Of a DNA stretch of 64,000 nucleotides, positions 23,356 to 34,677 are shown piece after piece. Source of the stretch: Apiospora phragmitis (Eukaryota > Ascomycota > Sordariomycetes > Amphisphaeriales > Apiosporaceae). The position numbers and the translations under genes were made by a program. Positions within the stretch are counted from its first letter, which is position 1; each line of letters opens with the position of its first letter. The notes under the pieces are model-generated. The model saw only the letters and a program-made list of their open reading frames with translations, was not told where the DNA came from and made no database searches. Location: the NCBI GenBank assembly GCA_038363925.1, contig JAQQWL010000006.1, positions 352,501 through 416,500 on the forward strand. Direction: 5' to 3'.

Positions 23356-24597
23356 ACTACCATGGACTGATGAATGATATGGTTGCTGGCCTGTGAAGGA
23401 GGGGGACAACTCCCTGGTGGATACTTGTGGTCTTTTTGAGGATTGGAAACCAAGTTTGTAACACCAGATTGGGCAGAATATTGGGGCATGGATCTCGAAT
23501 TTAGTGTGGGGGATGCACCCTGAACACCTAATTGGTTGCGCACTCAAAAGACCAACAAGAACCAGTGGTAGATCGAGCTGTAAGCTTCACTACATGGAAG
23601 AACAGGTTCAATTTCCACAGTAAACATAGATCAATCTGGACTCTATCAATCAGATACTACGCTAGCTATCCATGTCGAGCCTTGCACCCAGAAACGTGGA
23701 GTGAGTAGATGCCGGAAAGTAAGCGGACTCCTGTTCGACGAAAGCGGAATTGACCCGAGGTTCTGAGCCAGGAATTCCGAGTTCCGAGCCTTGACTCCCG
23801 CTTCGGTTCCCGATTTCCAATTCCCCGAAAACGTCCTGTCCCCTTCAATCAATCACTTTGCCCCGAGCAAAGGCGTCGTGGACCAAGCTACATGCAGTCA
23901 TGCCCATCACCAACAGCCCTCGGACCACGCTCAGTTCAACATTTAATGCCACTGCTGACTCAGACGCGGACTCGTAGTTTAGTCAGAGCAAGGTGTTATT
24001 GGTTGGGATGCCGCGGAGATTGATAATGGGGACAGCGACGGGGGTCAGAATCGTTAGCTACCAATGCCGCCGAACGGAATTGGCCACAAGGTGTGTGCTG
24101 TCATGAGTTGACTTTCATGCTGACGTTTCATGAGTGAAAATGAAGTCAGGCGACGATGAGGCGACGAAAGAATGCTGGGTTATTTGCGGGCGGACTTGGC
24201 GGTGCTCGTATCCACGTTTCGTGGGTTGGGCCATGTGAGAAGTAATTGCTGGTGGGAAGAAGGTATGGAAGGCGTTGCCTTTCTTGGACCACACAGTCCG
24301 CGTCGTGTGAGCCCAAGAAGACCAAGAAGGAGCAGCGTTGCCTTGTAGGAAAGACACACCTGTCACTAACCGTCTATCTGTCCCACCTCCTTCCAGTTTG
24401 TTGAAGAACAGCAAACAGCAAACAAAAACAAGTGTCACGTCACGCAGTATCCCACACGGTCAAATGCCTCGAAAACATGAGTACATTCTTACGTGCCCTC
24501 CAGGAAAACTCTCGCACACTTGGAGTTCGCATCAGTGGGCTGCAAACTCGCAGATTTAGTCCAACTAACACACTATCACAGTATCATTTCCGATGTC
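23356..24597. other. Intergenic, no gene seen
   Basis: About 1.2 kb without a supported gene. Open frames here are short, mutually overlapping and domain-free. Confidence 0.45.
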
Positions 24598-25834
24598 ATG
24601 GTTTTTCACTTCAGAATTGATCGGCGTCGGGTGTGCGTTTTCGTTTTGCGTATGGTCCTTTTTGCAGTGGTAGCAGCAGTGCTAGCACGGCTCTTGACGT
24701 TTTCGACGACATGGTTTCAGCACTACCGGCATGGTTCGTTTCCTCTCCTTGATCTACACGCTACTACCACGTTCGCCACCCTGTTTACAGGAGCGATGAG
24801 TATGTTAGGGCCAAATCAGCAACTGACAATAGCTCGCTCAGTCGCCCAGACAGCTCGAAAAAGCGCCGTCCCGTCTCCTAGCGATGTAGACCTGGCCATT
24901 GTGACAGCGAAACTGCCCAATGAAGATGTTCAATGGATTCATGAATTGCGACCAAGGTAACCTTCTGATCTACTCCTACCTCCCTTATCTCAGCCTTGCT
25001 CCGCCCTATTCCCAGCAAGGAATTTCAGAACACTGACCAATCTGGATCAGGTGGACGCCATACATATACACAGTCGCCGATCCACCCGAGCCGGGATACA
25101 AGCTTATACCTCCCATTCGACGAGGGCGCGAGGCCATTGTATATCTCGACTTCATCGTACGCTACTACGACAGCCTCCCGGGAATCGTTGCCTTCGTGCA
25201 CCCGACTCAGGAGCAATGGCACAACGAAGTAGAAGACCTTGGCCCCTTAACCGGTAGAATCCTCCGGTACCTGCGTATCGACTCCGTCGAGCGCCTGGGC
25301 TACGTCAACCTGCGATGCAAACACGATCCGGGCTGCCCGGTCAGCGTCAGCCCGCTGGAGCCCACCGAGACGGACATTCAGAACAAGGACATTCGCATGT
25401 ACTTTGCCGACGTCTACGCATATCTGTTCTCCGAGCAGGAGAATGTGCCCGCCCATATTGGCGGCATCTGCTGCGCACAATTTGCCGTGTCGAGGCAACG
25501 CATCCGCCAGCGGCCGAGGGCCAGTTACCAACGCATGCTGCAGTGGTGCGCAACCCAGAATGTCACGGACAGCTTTGGGGGGCGGATGGGTGTTCGAGAA
25601 GGTTTGGCATATCATCTTCGGCATGGAGCCACTGTAGTAAGTGCAAGGCCGTCGTTGAGTCATGCAATATTTTCCTTCTCTCTCATACATTGTCGACTGA
25701 AACAGAATAGCTGCCCCTCGGTGCAGCAGTGCCGACTGGATTTATTCGGCTGGTCTGGCGGCCAAGTCGAGCAAGGAACCAGTATAAGTAATCTTGACCC
25801 AAGGGTAACAGTAGGATGGCTCACTAGCAAATGA
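24598..25834 (+). CDS. DUF3431 family protein with N-terminal membrane anchor (one frameshift)
   Basis: Start taken at ATG 24598, which gives an N-terminal hydrophobic anchor (VLFAVVAAVLARLLTF). Introns: 24957-25050 (GTAACC..CAG) and 25637-25710 (GTAAGT..TAG). The body matches DUF3431, a fungal family of unknown function. It begins AIVTAKLPNEDVQWIHE, then GREAIVYLDFIVRYYDSLPG, FVHPTQEQWHN, RLGYVNLRCKHDPGCP, GICCAQFAVSR, WHIIFG and a C-terminal CPSVQQC. The frame slips by one base in the G6 run near 25577-25582, between DSFGG and VFEKVWHIIFG. With that repaired every landmark is present. The cysteine- and histidine-rich conserved blocks and the anchor suggest a Golgi or ER lumenal protein. Biochemical role unknown. 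Confidence 0.82.
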
Positions 25835-26070
25835 GGCTCTATTCAGCTTTCACCCTCGAATTTTGACAAAGGGATGTAGATTGTAAGTGACAAGTTGAAG
25901 TTAATAACAGGGTTAGGGGTTTGAGCAAAGATCAGTTGGATTAGGACTTTCTACACAACAAATTCAAGACTTTCGGCTTCAATGACGTATTCCCTGATAG
26001 TAAATGTGTTTGAAGGCCAATCCAAGGTCATCCTATTGCCATATGTATGCAGTGCATAAACACAGCCAGA

Positions 26071-26622
26071 TCAATGAGCTGGTGCCCCGCGTGTCTCGGC
26101 GAGATATTGCTGAAACTTGGGGAAGAAGCTACGATAGAAAGCAGAGTCTACCATCTCGTCCAACTTGTTGATCTGGGTTCCATCTTCGGTGAACGATATG
26201 AACAGAGCGTAGTCAGTTGCCCATTTCTCGTCTGGCAATGGCGTGTCCGCTGTCGAGGTGGCATACACAGCGGCAGTCCCTCGGACCGCATCATGAACAG
26301 CCTCCTTGATCTCCAACTATTCCACATAGCAATGTTAGCTGACGATACTCTCTTGCCCTGTTGGTGTTTGGTGGCCCATGTAGCGTGTCGACTTCTGAAG
26401 TTAGGGGTTACTGACCTTCCAGTTGGTTAGACTCGAGGTCAATATTGGGTAGATGCCGGCGGCCTCCGCCCTCGATCTGACCGCTGCGCCCAGGGAATAA
26501 GGTAGCAGTCGCTGCTTGAACTCTTCTGACCAAAGCTCGATGGTTGTCCCCACGTCCTGGGTTCGCCAGGCGTCAAGGAACTTGTTCAGCGTGGCGGCTT
26601 GGACTTCGGCTGGTGAAGTCAT
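26071..26622 (-). CDS. SnoaL-like (NTF2-fold) small protein
   Basis: Two exons (26416-26622 and 26071-26316) are joined over a 99-nt intron (GTCAGT..TAG) with exact phase and encode 150 residues. The N-terminus LNKFLDAWRTQDVGTTIELW and the later NWKLEIKEAVHDA and KWATDYALFISFTEDGTQI match the SnoaL-like/NTF2 fold. Members include small-molecule cyclases, isomerases and ketosteroid isomerase-like enzymes, often found near secondary-metabolism genes. The active-site residues are not conserved enough across the family to name a reaction. The gene is intact, in contrast to its downstream neighbours. Confidence 0.75.
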
Positions 26623-27596
26623 GATATCTACAGTCTTTGGTGGTGTTTCGCGAGTAGAGATAGTAACTGAGCGGCCATACAGTTGTTTTGTATTATCCTC
26701 AAGAGGCCTAAAGATGAACTCGCGAGTTATACCTGTGGTAATACCCCGTACTGGTGTACTTGATCACCTTGCTGACTAACAATCGGACTATTGCTTATTC
26801 AAGACCTTCCCGAACTGGAACTCCGAACTGCCCGACATCTCCGCCCACTGGCTCCGTGGGGCAATGGTGAAAGGGGAGACGGACGCGGAAGGATGATGCC
26901 ATGAAAGCATGCGCACTGGTTTACTGCTCTTTCTCCATGGGTGACTAAACATTGCCATGGTTACTGATCTGTTTACTTCAACTGGGTACCCAAGCAATTG
27001 GCCTGGTAGGAAACGTTCGGGTTCAATTGAACGTCTATCTAAATCTTCTATGCCCTTGAGATATGCCGCTGTTGAATCCGGATGTAGCAATATAATTTTG
27101 ATCACCCTTTCTATAATATGCTTGCCGTGCTACAATCCTCCTATTGATGAGACCCTATCGATGTGGTAGCCTCACTTAGAACTGAGCTCATTGCCTTGCG
27201 TCCAGAATACTACTTGGAATAATGCCAACGAAATAAATGAACAGTGATTCTAAAGTTTACTGAGAAACGGCTTTTAGCTGCAGTGTATTACAATAGAATA
27301 TTAACCAATAGAGATGATTCCGACTTGGTCAGACCCGACGGTGGGAGACATACACCCCAGGAGCGTATTGCATTACCAGTGAAGGATCCACCAAGGCCGA
27401 AACCCCGAGCAACCAGATTTCGGAACGCGATCTTTGTTAGAGAAGACGGAAAACTTGTTAAGGGTAGAGAAAGAAGGCAAGTTTCACCCTTCATTCAACA
27501 CTACTTCCTCAGATGATATCCCAATTTTCATAGTCGTCATCCCTCCCATCTCTGACTTGTTCATCATCATTTCGTAAGCATAGTCAACTCAACACA
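26623..27596. other. Intergenic, no gene supported
   Basis: Two open frames (26788-27105 minus, 27244-27516 plus) show no domain and are not called. Probably the shared promoter area of the SnoaL-like and SDR genes. Confidence 0.4.
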
Positions 27597-28445
27597 TGTC
27601 GTTCCTGTATCACACACAATCATTTCAATATCGACACAAAATAACAACACCGTACATTCCCGGCCGCCTCGACGGCAAAGTGGCACTCGTCACCGGCTCT
27701 GGCCGCGGCATCGGCGCCGCCATCGCCCTGCAGCTCGGCCGCCTAGGCGCCTAGGCGCCAAGGTCGTCGTCAACTACGCCCACTCGGCCACGCACGCCGA
27801 GCAGGTAGTCGCGGCGATCCGGGCCGCCGGGTCCGACGCCGTGGCCTTCGAGGCGGACGTGCGCCAGGTGGCCCAGACGGTGCAGCTGTTCGAGTCGGCG
27901 CTGGCGCACTTCGGCGTGGGCCGCCTCGACATCGTGCGCAGCAACTCGGGCGTCGTCAGCGTCGGGCACATGGGCGACGTGACCGAGGAGGAGTTCGACC
28001 GCGTCTTCGGCTTGAACACGCGCGGCCAGTTCTTCGTCGCGCGCGAGGCCTACCGCCGCCTCGACGAGGGCGGGAGGATCGTGCTCATGTCGTCCAACAC
28101 GGCCAAGGACTTCACGATGCCGCGGCACGCGCTCTACGGCGGGTCCAAGGGCGCCATCGACTCGTTCGTCCGGGGCTTCGCCAAGGATGCGGGAGACAAG
28201 AAGATCACCGTTAACGCCGTCGCCCCGGGCGGCACCGTCACCGATATGTTCCACGAGGTCTCGCAGCACTGCATCCCGGGCGGCGAGAAGTACTCCGCTG
28301 AGGAGCGCCAGGAGATAGCGGCCCACGCTTCGCCTTTGCACCGCAATGGTACCCCGAGGACATTGCCAAGGTCGTCAGTTTCCTCGTGAGCAAGGAGGCC
28401 GAGTGGGTTAATGGCAAGATTATCACCCTGGGTGGCGGAGCGTAG
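27597..28445 (+). pseudogene. Short-chain dehydrogenase/reductase with 8-bp duplication and frameshift
   Basis: Starts at ATG 27597. The cofactor loop [15 protein letters not shown] (TGxxxGIG) is intact. Then CTAGGCGC occurs twice in tandem (27743-27750, 27751-27758). Removing one copy gives [16 protein letters not shown], so the duplication makes a stop and shift. The remainder is canonical: NSGVVS (NNAG equivalent), the [11 protein letters not shown] catalytic YxxxK, and [16 protein letters not shown] second shift, one missing C near 28350, separates HRNGTP from [13 protein letters not shown]. The gene ends [10 protein letters not shown] at 28445. Repaired, it is a classical SDR of about 270 residues, close to fungal tetrahydroxynaphthalene- or versicolorin-reductase-like enzymes. 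As it stands it would not be made. Confidence 0.8.
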
Positions 28446-28738
28446 ACAACAAGATGAACGGTGTTCAGCTTTCATCGGGTATAGACTTGAAATTTACAAA
28501 TTGACCGCGCGAATTTGCCTACCTTTACCCTGTCTTGCCCGTTGTTCCTCTGTCTACGGCACTATCATTGCATTTGGGGTATTGTAAACCCAATACCCGA
28601 CGCCTAGTGCTGCTCAGGGGAAACTATTCTACAGGCACTTCTGGCGTAATGAAAGAAAAGGAATCTCTAGCACATGCGCAAGTCAGAACTGATGCGATAT
28701 TTATTCGCTGACGTAGGCCAAATTGTAAACTGTATCGT

Positions 28739-29202
28739 CTAAGAGGCGGATCCAATCAAGAGAGAGCCCAGTACGACAAGGATCACGATATTGCGGATGT
28801 GGACCCCCAGGTTCGTTCCCTTCGGGTGGTCATACAGGACTTTCGTGTCGGCAATCCCCGCCCAAGTCCAGCAGAGTAAGAAGATCCCCAACGGCTTCTT
28901 TTCACCCAGCAATGCCATAGTCCAGACAAAGATCCCAGCCCCGATGTTTCGTCCGGTAGCGGCAGGCATGAGTACCCAGGCCTCCGGGGTGGCGGATCCG
29001 AGGCCGTAGACTTCCGCCACTTTTGCGATATCAATGAGCGGAGTCCGATGACTATACAGCGGTGGAGCATAACGGCAGACTTACTTTTTGGGACGTTGAT
29101 AAAAGTTCCAAACACACCGGAGAATATCAAAAGGGAGCCGACGATCATGCATGCCCCGTCCAGCAAGTAGGGGAAGTAGGAGGTCAAGGATTCCGATACC
29201 AT
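28739..29202 (-). CDS. DUF4267 family membrane protein
   Basis: Two exons (29085-29202 and 28739-29019) joined with exact phase give 132 residues. Hydrophobic stretches: YLLDGACMIVGSLLIFSGV, NIGAGIFVWTMALLG, PLGIFLLCWTWAGIAD and IVILVVLGSLLIG, so about four membrane helices. The central block PAATGRNIGAGIF is the DUF4267 signature. This small fungal/bacterial family is of unknown function and often lies near catabolic or secondary-metabolism genes. The gene is intact and lies between the broken SDR and the broken sugar transporter. Confidence 0.8.
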
Positions 29203-29938
29203 ATCGTCTTTAGGTTCATTAGAATAACTGGAACAGGGATTGTCACCTCAGTACGCAGATTTGAAGACATTAAACAAAGCAGATCGATAGAGCTATATAG
29301 TCCCGGTTCCCGGCACTTTCGGAGTTACTGGGTGCCCCTCGGTACATCTCAATTTTCCGGTCGGACCGGGCCAGTCATGAACTCGGGCCCCGACGAACTT
29401 GCTTATTCAACAAATTGGGGAAAAGATAACTCAGCCACATTTGCATGGAACCAGACTGCTACACCTACGTTTAGCAACTATCCGTACCAACAAAAGTTCG
29501 CCATAATCAAAAGATCTGCGGCATGAAACGAATGCCGCCCTATCTCAACGCATGGAATATTGGCCCATGTTCAGTCTGGTGTTTTAAACACCAACAATTG
29601 GGAGATGACCCTAGTACCATAATGGAGTATATCAGGCAGTCAACGAACCTATTTTGCTGGGAGTCTCGACTTGCTACTGTTATTGACAAGCGGCGTCAGC
29701 AATTGCCGTTACCCCTGGGCCCAAGTCTCGGCTTGCGCTTGTCCGGCATGTAGTCAGACGTGATTGGTGGTTTCTCTATTGTATCCAGTTATCGACGTCT
29801 TGGCTTTGGTATGGTATTCCTTCTAATGTGAGGTTGAAAAGGTATTGAAGTACATGTGGACAAATAGATGGCCAAAAAAGTGTCGACAACTCTAGCCAGA
29901 GAAGGTAAATTGTTGAATAGGCTCGGTTCTTGCTGAAT
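29203..29938. other. Intergenic, no gene seen
   Basis: No supported gene between the DUF4267 gene and the transporter 3' end. Confidence 0.4.
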
Positions 29939-31938
29939 TCAAGGCTCTTCTCCGTCACCCTGAAGCACACTACTATATTCCGGCTCGGGGTGCAACGGCT
30001 TCGGTTCCTCGACATCTTGGCGCAAGATGTAGCGTCTCAACCACCAAGGCAAGTACTCGCCTACCTGATACCGCGCAAAGGCCTGCGTTCGGACCGAGAA
30101 AACGTCATCCAGCTCATCCAGCCCCCGTTGCCGCGTCTCGGGCACGAACAGGAAGACCAAGACGAAAGCCACGAGATTGAAGAACGCATAGAGGACGAAG
30201 GCCCCTTGGGTGCCCAAGGCCGATTCGAGTCTGGGGAACGTCAGCGACAGCACTGCTGCCCAGAAGTTCGTGGTCGCCACAGCTAGAGCCATGCCGAGCT
30301 CCCTGTGGGATAGTGGGAACACCTCAGCCGAATAGGAGTTCGGGACCGGCCCCATGCCAGGCGAGTACAGAGCGCAGAAGACGTAGATCAAGACTGCCTG
30401 AAGCCCAAAGTGTGCCAGGTTGTCCGCGGGTATGCTGAAGGTCAGCCCTGCGCAAAACATGGTAAGGGCCATAAGTGGCAGGGTAAGGAGCAGTAGCGAA
30501 CGTCTTCCAAGCGTGTCCATTGTCCAGATAGCGGGGAAGGCACCCAGAAAGTTGACGAGTCCAAAGAGAACGGAGGCCACGAGAGCTCCAAACCTCGAGA
30601 AGCCTGCATCCAAGAAAATGGATGATGAGTAAAACGAAATGATGTTTATACCGCAAAGCTGCTGCGATATCATGACCGAAAAGGATGCTAGTGTGGCTCA
30701 ACGGATGCGTGGGATGGAGTAGAGCTCCATAAACTGTTTGACAAAGGATGGCTTCGACGTGTGATCATTGCTACTCGCCTTGGCCAAGAGATAGGCAGCG
30801 TATACTTCTCTGGCGGCCTGAAGCTTCGTATTTCGAAGTCGGCACAATGCCTCAAACGCCTCTGCATATCGCAACTTCTTTATCAGCCAGACTGGGGACT
30901 CCGGGCACTGGAAGACCAGACTCGCGAGAGGTATGACTGGTAGGGCGGGCGCCATGAGCTGCAGTCTCCATGTCATCTCCCCGAACTATTCAAGAATCAT
31001 TAACAACTCGCCTCGAACCGTGGTGAAAGCCTACTCACACTGAAGAATGCCACATTTGCCAGAAAGCCCGCAAAAACGCCAAATGCGACCCACATCTGCC
31101 ACGAGACGGCGAGCCCACCCCGGATGGACGGAGGAGCGCACTCGGCGGCAAAGATGGAAACCGTACTGGCCCCGATGCCCAGACCGATACCAACCACGAC
31201 ACGGAATAGCAGGAGCTGGGGCCAGCTTTGACTTAGCGCAGACGCGATATTGGAGAAAAGACACAGCAAGGCGCCTGCAAAGACAGCGCCACGTCGGCCA
31301 AAACGGTAATTGAGGGGCTCGGAAAGCCATGCACCGCTGTGAGGATGATCATAGGTTAGCAACGTAATCGGCAAGATGGGTTTGGATGAAGCCCCTTACA
31401 CAAGCGCGGTACTTAAATAGATGGCGCTATTGATGAGGCCGACGAGCAGCGTGTCTTTGAAGTCCGAGGAGCCAATGCCAAACTCCTTGGGGAAGTAGAG
31501 GTTGGCGCCATTCATGGAAGCTTGAGCCCATCCTTGTCAATCGCACCAATAGAACACACCAGTATGGTGAAGTAGAGTGTTTTGGGTTGCATCCATTTTC
31601 GATCGGATTCAGACTCCAGAGCTTGGAGCTCTGCGGTTGTGATGTTGGGGATCTGATCTACCGGCACGTCGCCCTACCGGCACGTCGCCCTACCGGCACG
31701 TCGCCCTACCGGCACGTCGCCCTACCGGCACGTCGCCCTGTAGTAAGATAGCGGCTTTCTTAAACAGGTCAAGATATCCCGATAGACCGTGCTGTTTCAA
31801 GAAACCGTCGACCATATGATGCTGGACGGAGTTTCGAGTACATTGTTGTAGGTTTTCAACGGATGAGTCAGTGGGTGAGGCCGTATCGGAAACGGTGTCG
31901 TCACAATCCTCTCTCGGCAGCGTATCGTAGTTGTGCAT
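29939..31938 (-). pseudogene. MFS sugar transporter with 16-bp repeat expansion, frameshift and nonsense codon
   Basis: Probable start ATG 31938 (MHNYDTLPRED). The exons match the fungal sugar-porter family: an N-terminal hydrophilic tail, FTILVCSIGAI, NGANLYFPKEFG, the loop RFGRRGA, VVGIGLGIGASTVSIFAAE, CPESPVWLIKKLRY (PESP motif), [43 protein letters not shown] and [11 protein letters not shown]. Introns near 31360 and 31010 splice cleanly. Three lesions: (1) GGCGACGTGCCGGTAG occurs five times in tandem (31658-31737) where homologous text would need it once, adding 64 bp; (2) a one-base loss near 31525; (3) a TGA at 30698-30700 where Arg is expected (CGA to TGA). Not functional as read. Confidence 0.85.
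31658..31737. repeat. Five perfect tandem copies of a 16-bp unit
   Basis: Unit CTACCGGCACGTCGCC on the plus strand, copies at 31658, 31674, 31690, 31706 and 31722, all identical. It lies inside the coding sequence of the sugar transporter. Confidence 0.97.
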
Positions 31939-32523
31939 GTCATTCGTAGACTTGTTTAGTTTAATCAAAAAACTGATGGAGAATATTGAGGAAGTTTTGC
32001 CGAGAGAGTCGATCATGAAGGCGAACAGAGAATATGTGGGCAGTGGTAACTGACGTGAAACGCGACTTTGTTGAGTGTCTCGTGCACGACAGTGGATGGC
32101 TTAGCTGCAGGCACGAGACACCCGAGATCCATCTTACATTACGCAGATAAATGCGAGATCGTGGGTGTGCTCCGTATATTTGGCAAGATCCACATCATCG
32201 CATCTCACTTCACATAATTACAACGTGTGTGCATATGAATGCCTCCGATCTCTGATGGACAGCAGGAGTAAGGGTACTCTAGTTCTGAGAAACCATTGGT
32301 GAACCCTGATTGACGTTTACCTCCAAAAAGCCGGGGTCCGGGCACCCCACCCCCGACTTGCCGGCCAGCCCCTCAGCCCCTCTCTACCCCTCCCCCTTTT
32401 TGATATGGTTTGAACTTAAGCTTAGTGCCAAGACAATCACCAATCAGCACACAAAATTAAAAGGAGACCAACCATTTTTGCTCGGTGCCCCTCCCCTATT
32501 CCCTGACCGATATCCTCGTCCCA
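31939..32523. other. Intergenic, no gene seen
   Basis: Holds the divergent promoter side of the transporter and a C-rich tract near 32330-32400. No gene recognised. Confidence 0.4.
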
Positions 32524-34384
32524 TCAATCAGTCATTCGACGAGCCTCAACCTTAAGTAGACGTCGTACGATCAATGTGCACTGTCTAGAAAATACGAGGT
32601 CCCGTACATATATCCTCTCCCTCCGCCCACTTCTCCTCAATGTTTCCCGCGCTACATTCAGAAGCCAGAAGTCCTCTCCAGGGGCCGCGACAAGATTAAT
32701 AGCCACTGGGAGAAACTCATCTGTCTCTGCGGCTCTGGATGTGTACCCAACCTCCCCAATCGGCAGCACGATGTCAGGCGAGCCGAGGATGGGTGGCAGG
32801 TAAAGCTGGTCAGCCCCGGGAGGATTGCGGGGGATTGGGCCACTGTATCCCGATAGTTCGGTTCCACCTTCGCAATTGGCAGCACCAAGAGCGCTCCCTT
32901 GGACTGGAAGAGATGCTGAAGAGGCCAGCCTTTGTAAACCTCGCGCTTTCGCAGAGCTTCGACGTGCTCTGCGTGGCTGACAGAAGCCCCCACCTTCCAT
33001 CTTTCACGGACAAACGGGATGACGTAAGGAGAACGGCGGTACTTCTGAGCGAATTCGTCCCTAAATGCGTCCGTAGAATGATAGTAGCTGTAGTAGTAGG
33101 TATGTGCGATGACATCCTGCAGATAATCATGAAGCGACTCTGTGATGCCATCTGGGGGTGACTTTTGCCAGATACCCTGGATTGTGGATTGAGAGTTCCT
33201 TGATTCGGGCAGCAAGATGCGTTGATATATCATCCAAGAAAGATTGAATCAGATTCTGCTGTACGTCTTGGACAGGAAGTAGTCTGCAGGGTAAATTACC
33301 TCGAATGGTGTGTCGAGGGATACCACAGACATTCTTTGGTGAGGGACCCACGCCCGAAGAACGGACTCCAGTACCTGCAGATTCCGTGCGAAGGCACATG
33401 GCGTGTCGAATTGGAGGGACGTCTGGACCATGCCATCGGGTGAAACATCAGAGTGTGTTGGTCTAAACTGATAGACGCCGTTTACCAATGCAGGCCGTCG
33501 GCCACTGCCGGGACGTGTCCGTGCCGATAGCACAGTCGAGCCAGTCATAGGATGCGACGGCAGCCGCGCTGCCGCTGCTACTCCCAGCTGGGGACTGATA
33601 CCCATCGCCTCGTGGGTTGAAAGCTGTTTGGAAGTCCACCGCTTCGGATGGCTCTTCTCTGGCGATCATAGAACTCAGCTTGGCCAGGCCCAGGAGCTGA
33701 CCACCGGCGTCGGCCAATCGCTGGACAACTGTAGCCGTCGCCTGGGCTGGCGGACAAAGTCGGTAGTAGTCCGCATTGCAGAGTGAGGTTTTCAACCCTC
33801 GGAGGCGGAAGAGATCTTTCACCGCAATTCGCATTTGAGACAGAAAATACTCATTGCCGTCGTTGTACGATGCAAGCCTTGACGGCACTGCCACACTTAG
33901 GGTTTGATACCGTGTCCCAGCAACATGCAGCTGCCTAAAGCTTTCACTGCATTTTGTTAGTCTGTATGGCCATCATGAGAGGGCGGCGGCGCATTACTCT
34001 GAAGCAGATTGAGGCTTGAGCGTCGTAAAGAAGCAATATTGTGCATCGTCGTACAATCGGTATGCAGGCCGAAGAAGACCGCGGTACGAACAGTAGGGAC
34101 CAGGCTTAAGCTGGTTGAGATGACTGTCGTTCGGCGTGATATAGATCCATTTGGTCTTTACCGTGGGCCCAAGCAGATAACAGTTGTCGGGTTCGAAAAA
34201 CAAATCTGCTTGAGAGGTGCTGATAATAACCAACGACTCCAGGAAGTGTGGTTGGAAAACATCATCTTTCTTCTGAAAGTGCTGAATTGCCGACGTTAAC
34301 CAACCCTTCGTTATGGGAATCTCTGGACGACTAGCAATGACAGTGGCCAAAGAGGTGACCAGTGCTTTCTTTTGAGGTTGACAT
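32524..34384 (-). pseudogene. Amidase-signature enzyme with N-terminal scytalone-dehydratase-like domain, many frameshifts
   Basis: Read from about 34384 downward. The N-terminal region (ITKGWLTSAIQHFQKKDDVF, then SYRGLLRPAYRLYDDAQYCF) resembles the domain that precedes amidase domains in many fungal proteins. The amidase signature follows: RIAVKDLFRLRG (catalytic Lys), LAKLSSMIA, then SPAGSSSGSAAAVASYDWLD (the Ser-cisSer-Lys triad region). The C-terminal half includes LPPILGSPDIVLPIGEV. To read it through I need about five one-base corrections, near 34368, 33520 (extra C), 33265 (missing C), 33180 and 32850. The fold would hydrolyse an amide; no substrate is evident. It is decayed or badly sequenced. 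Confidence 0.8.
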
Positions 34385-34677
34385 TAGAGGCCCGTTAATT
34401 ACACAGCTAGCTATGCCAGACTAAGGGGTCATTCCTTCAACCCACCAAACGCAGCGTACGAATGACCAGCGACCTGGAAGCGGCAAATCTCATCCATGTC
34501 GCCAGGTACGCATTGTTTAATATTATCCATAGATGAAACATACGGGGGCCAGATATTTGATGTTATGGGTTGGAGTTGGACGCTCGTATTTAGAGCTCTC
34601 AATGGCAGTAAAAGGACAGACAGACAGAGGACCGTTAAAGGCAGCTTGTTGGTGCGAGGGGCCCCAGATAAAAATCA
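34385..34677. other. Spacer before the mariner element
   Basis: No gene seen. Confidence 0.4.

Noticed and set aside
31658..31737. Tandem 16-mers considered as a CRISPR array or intergenic minisatellite
   Set aside because: No spacers, eukaryotic context, and the unit is part of a transporter coding sequence.
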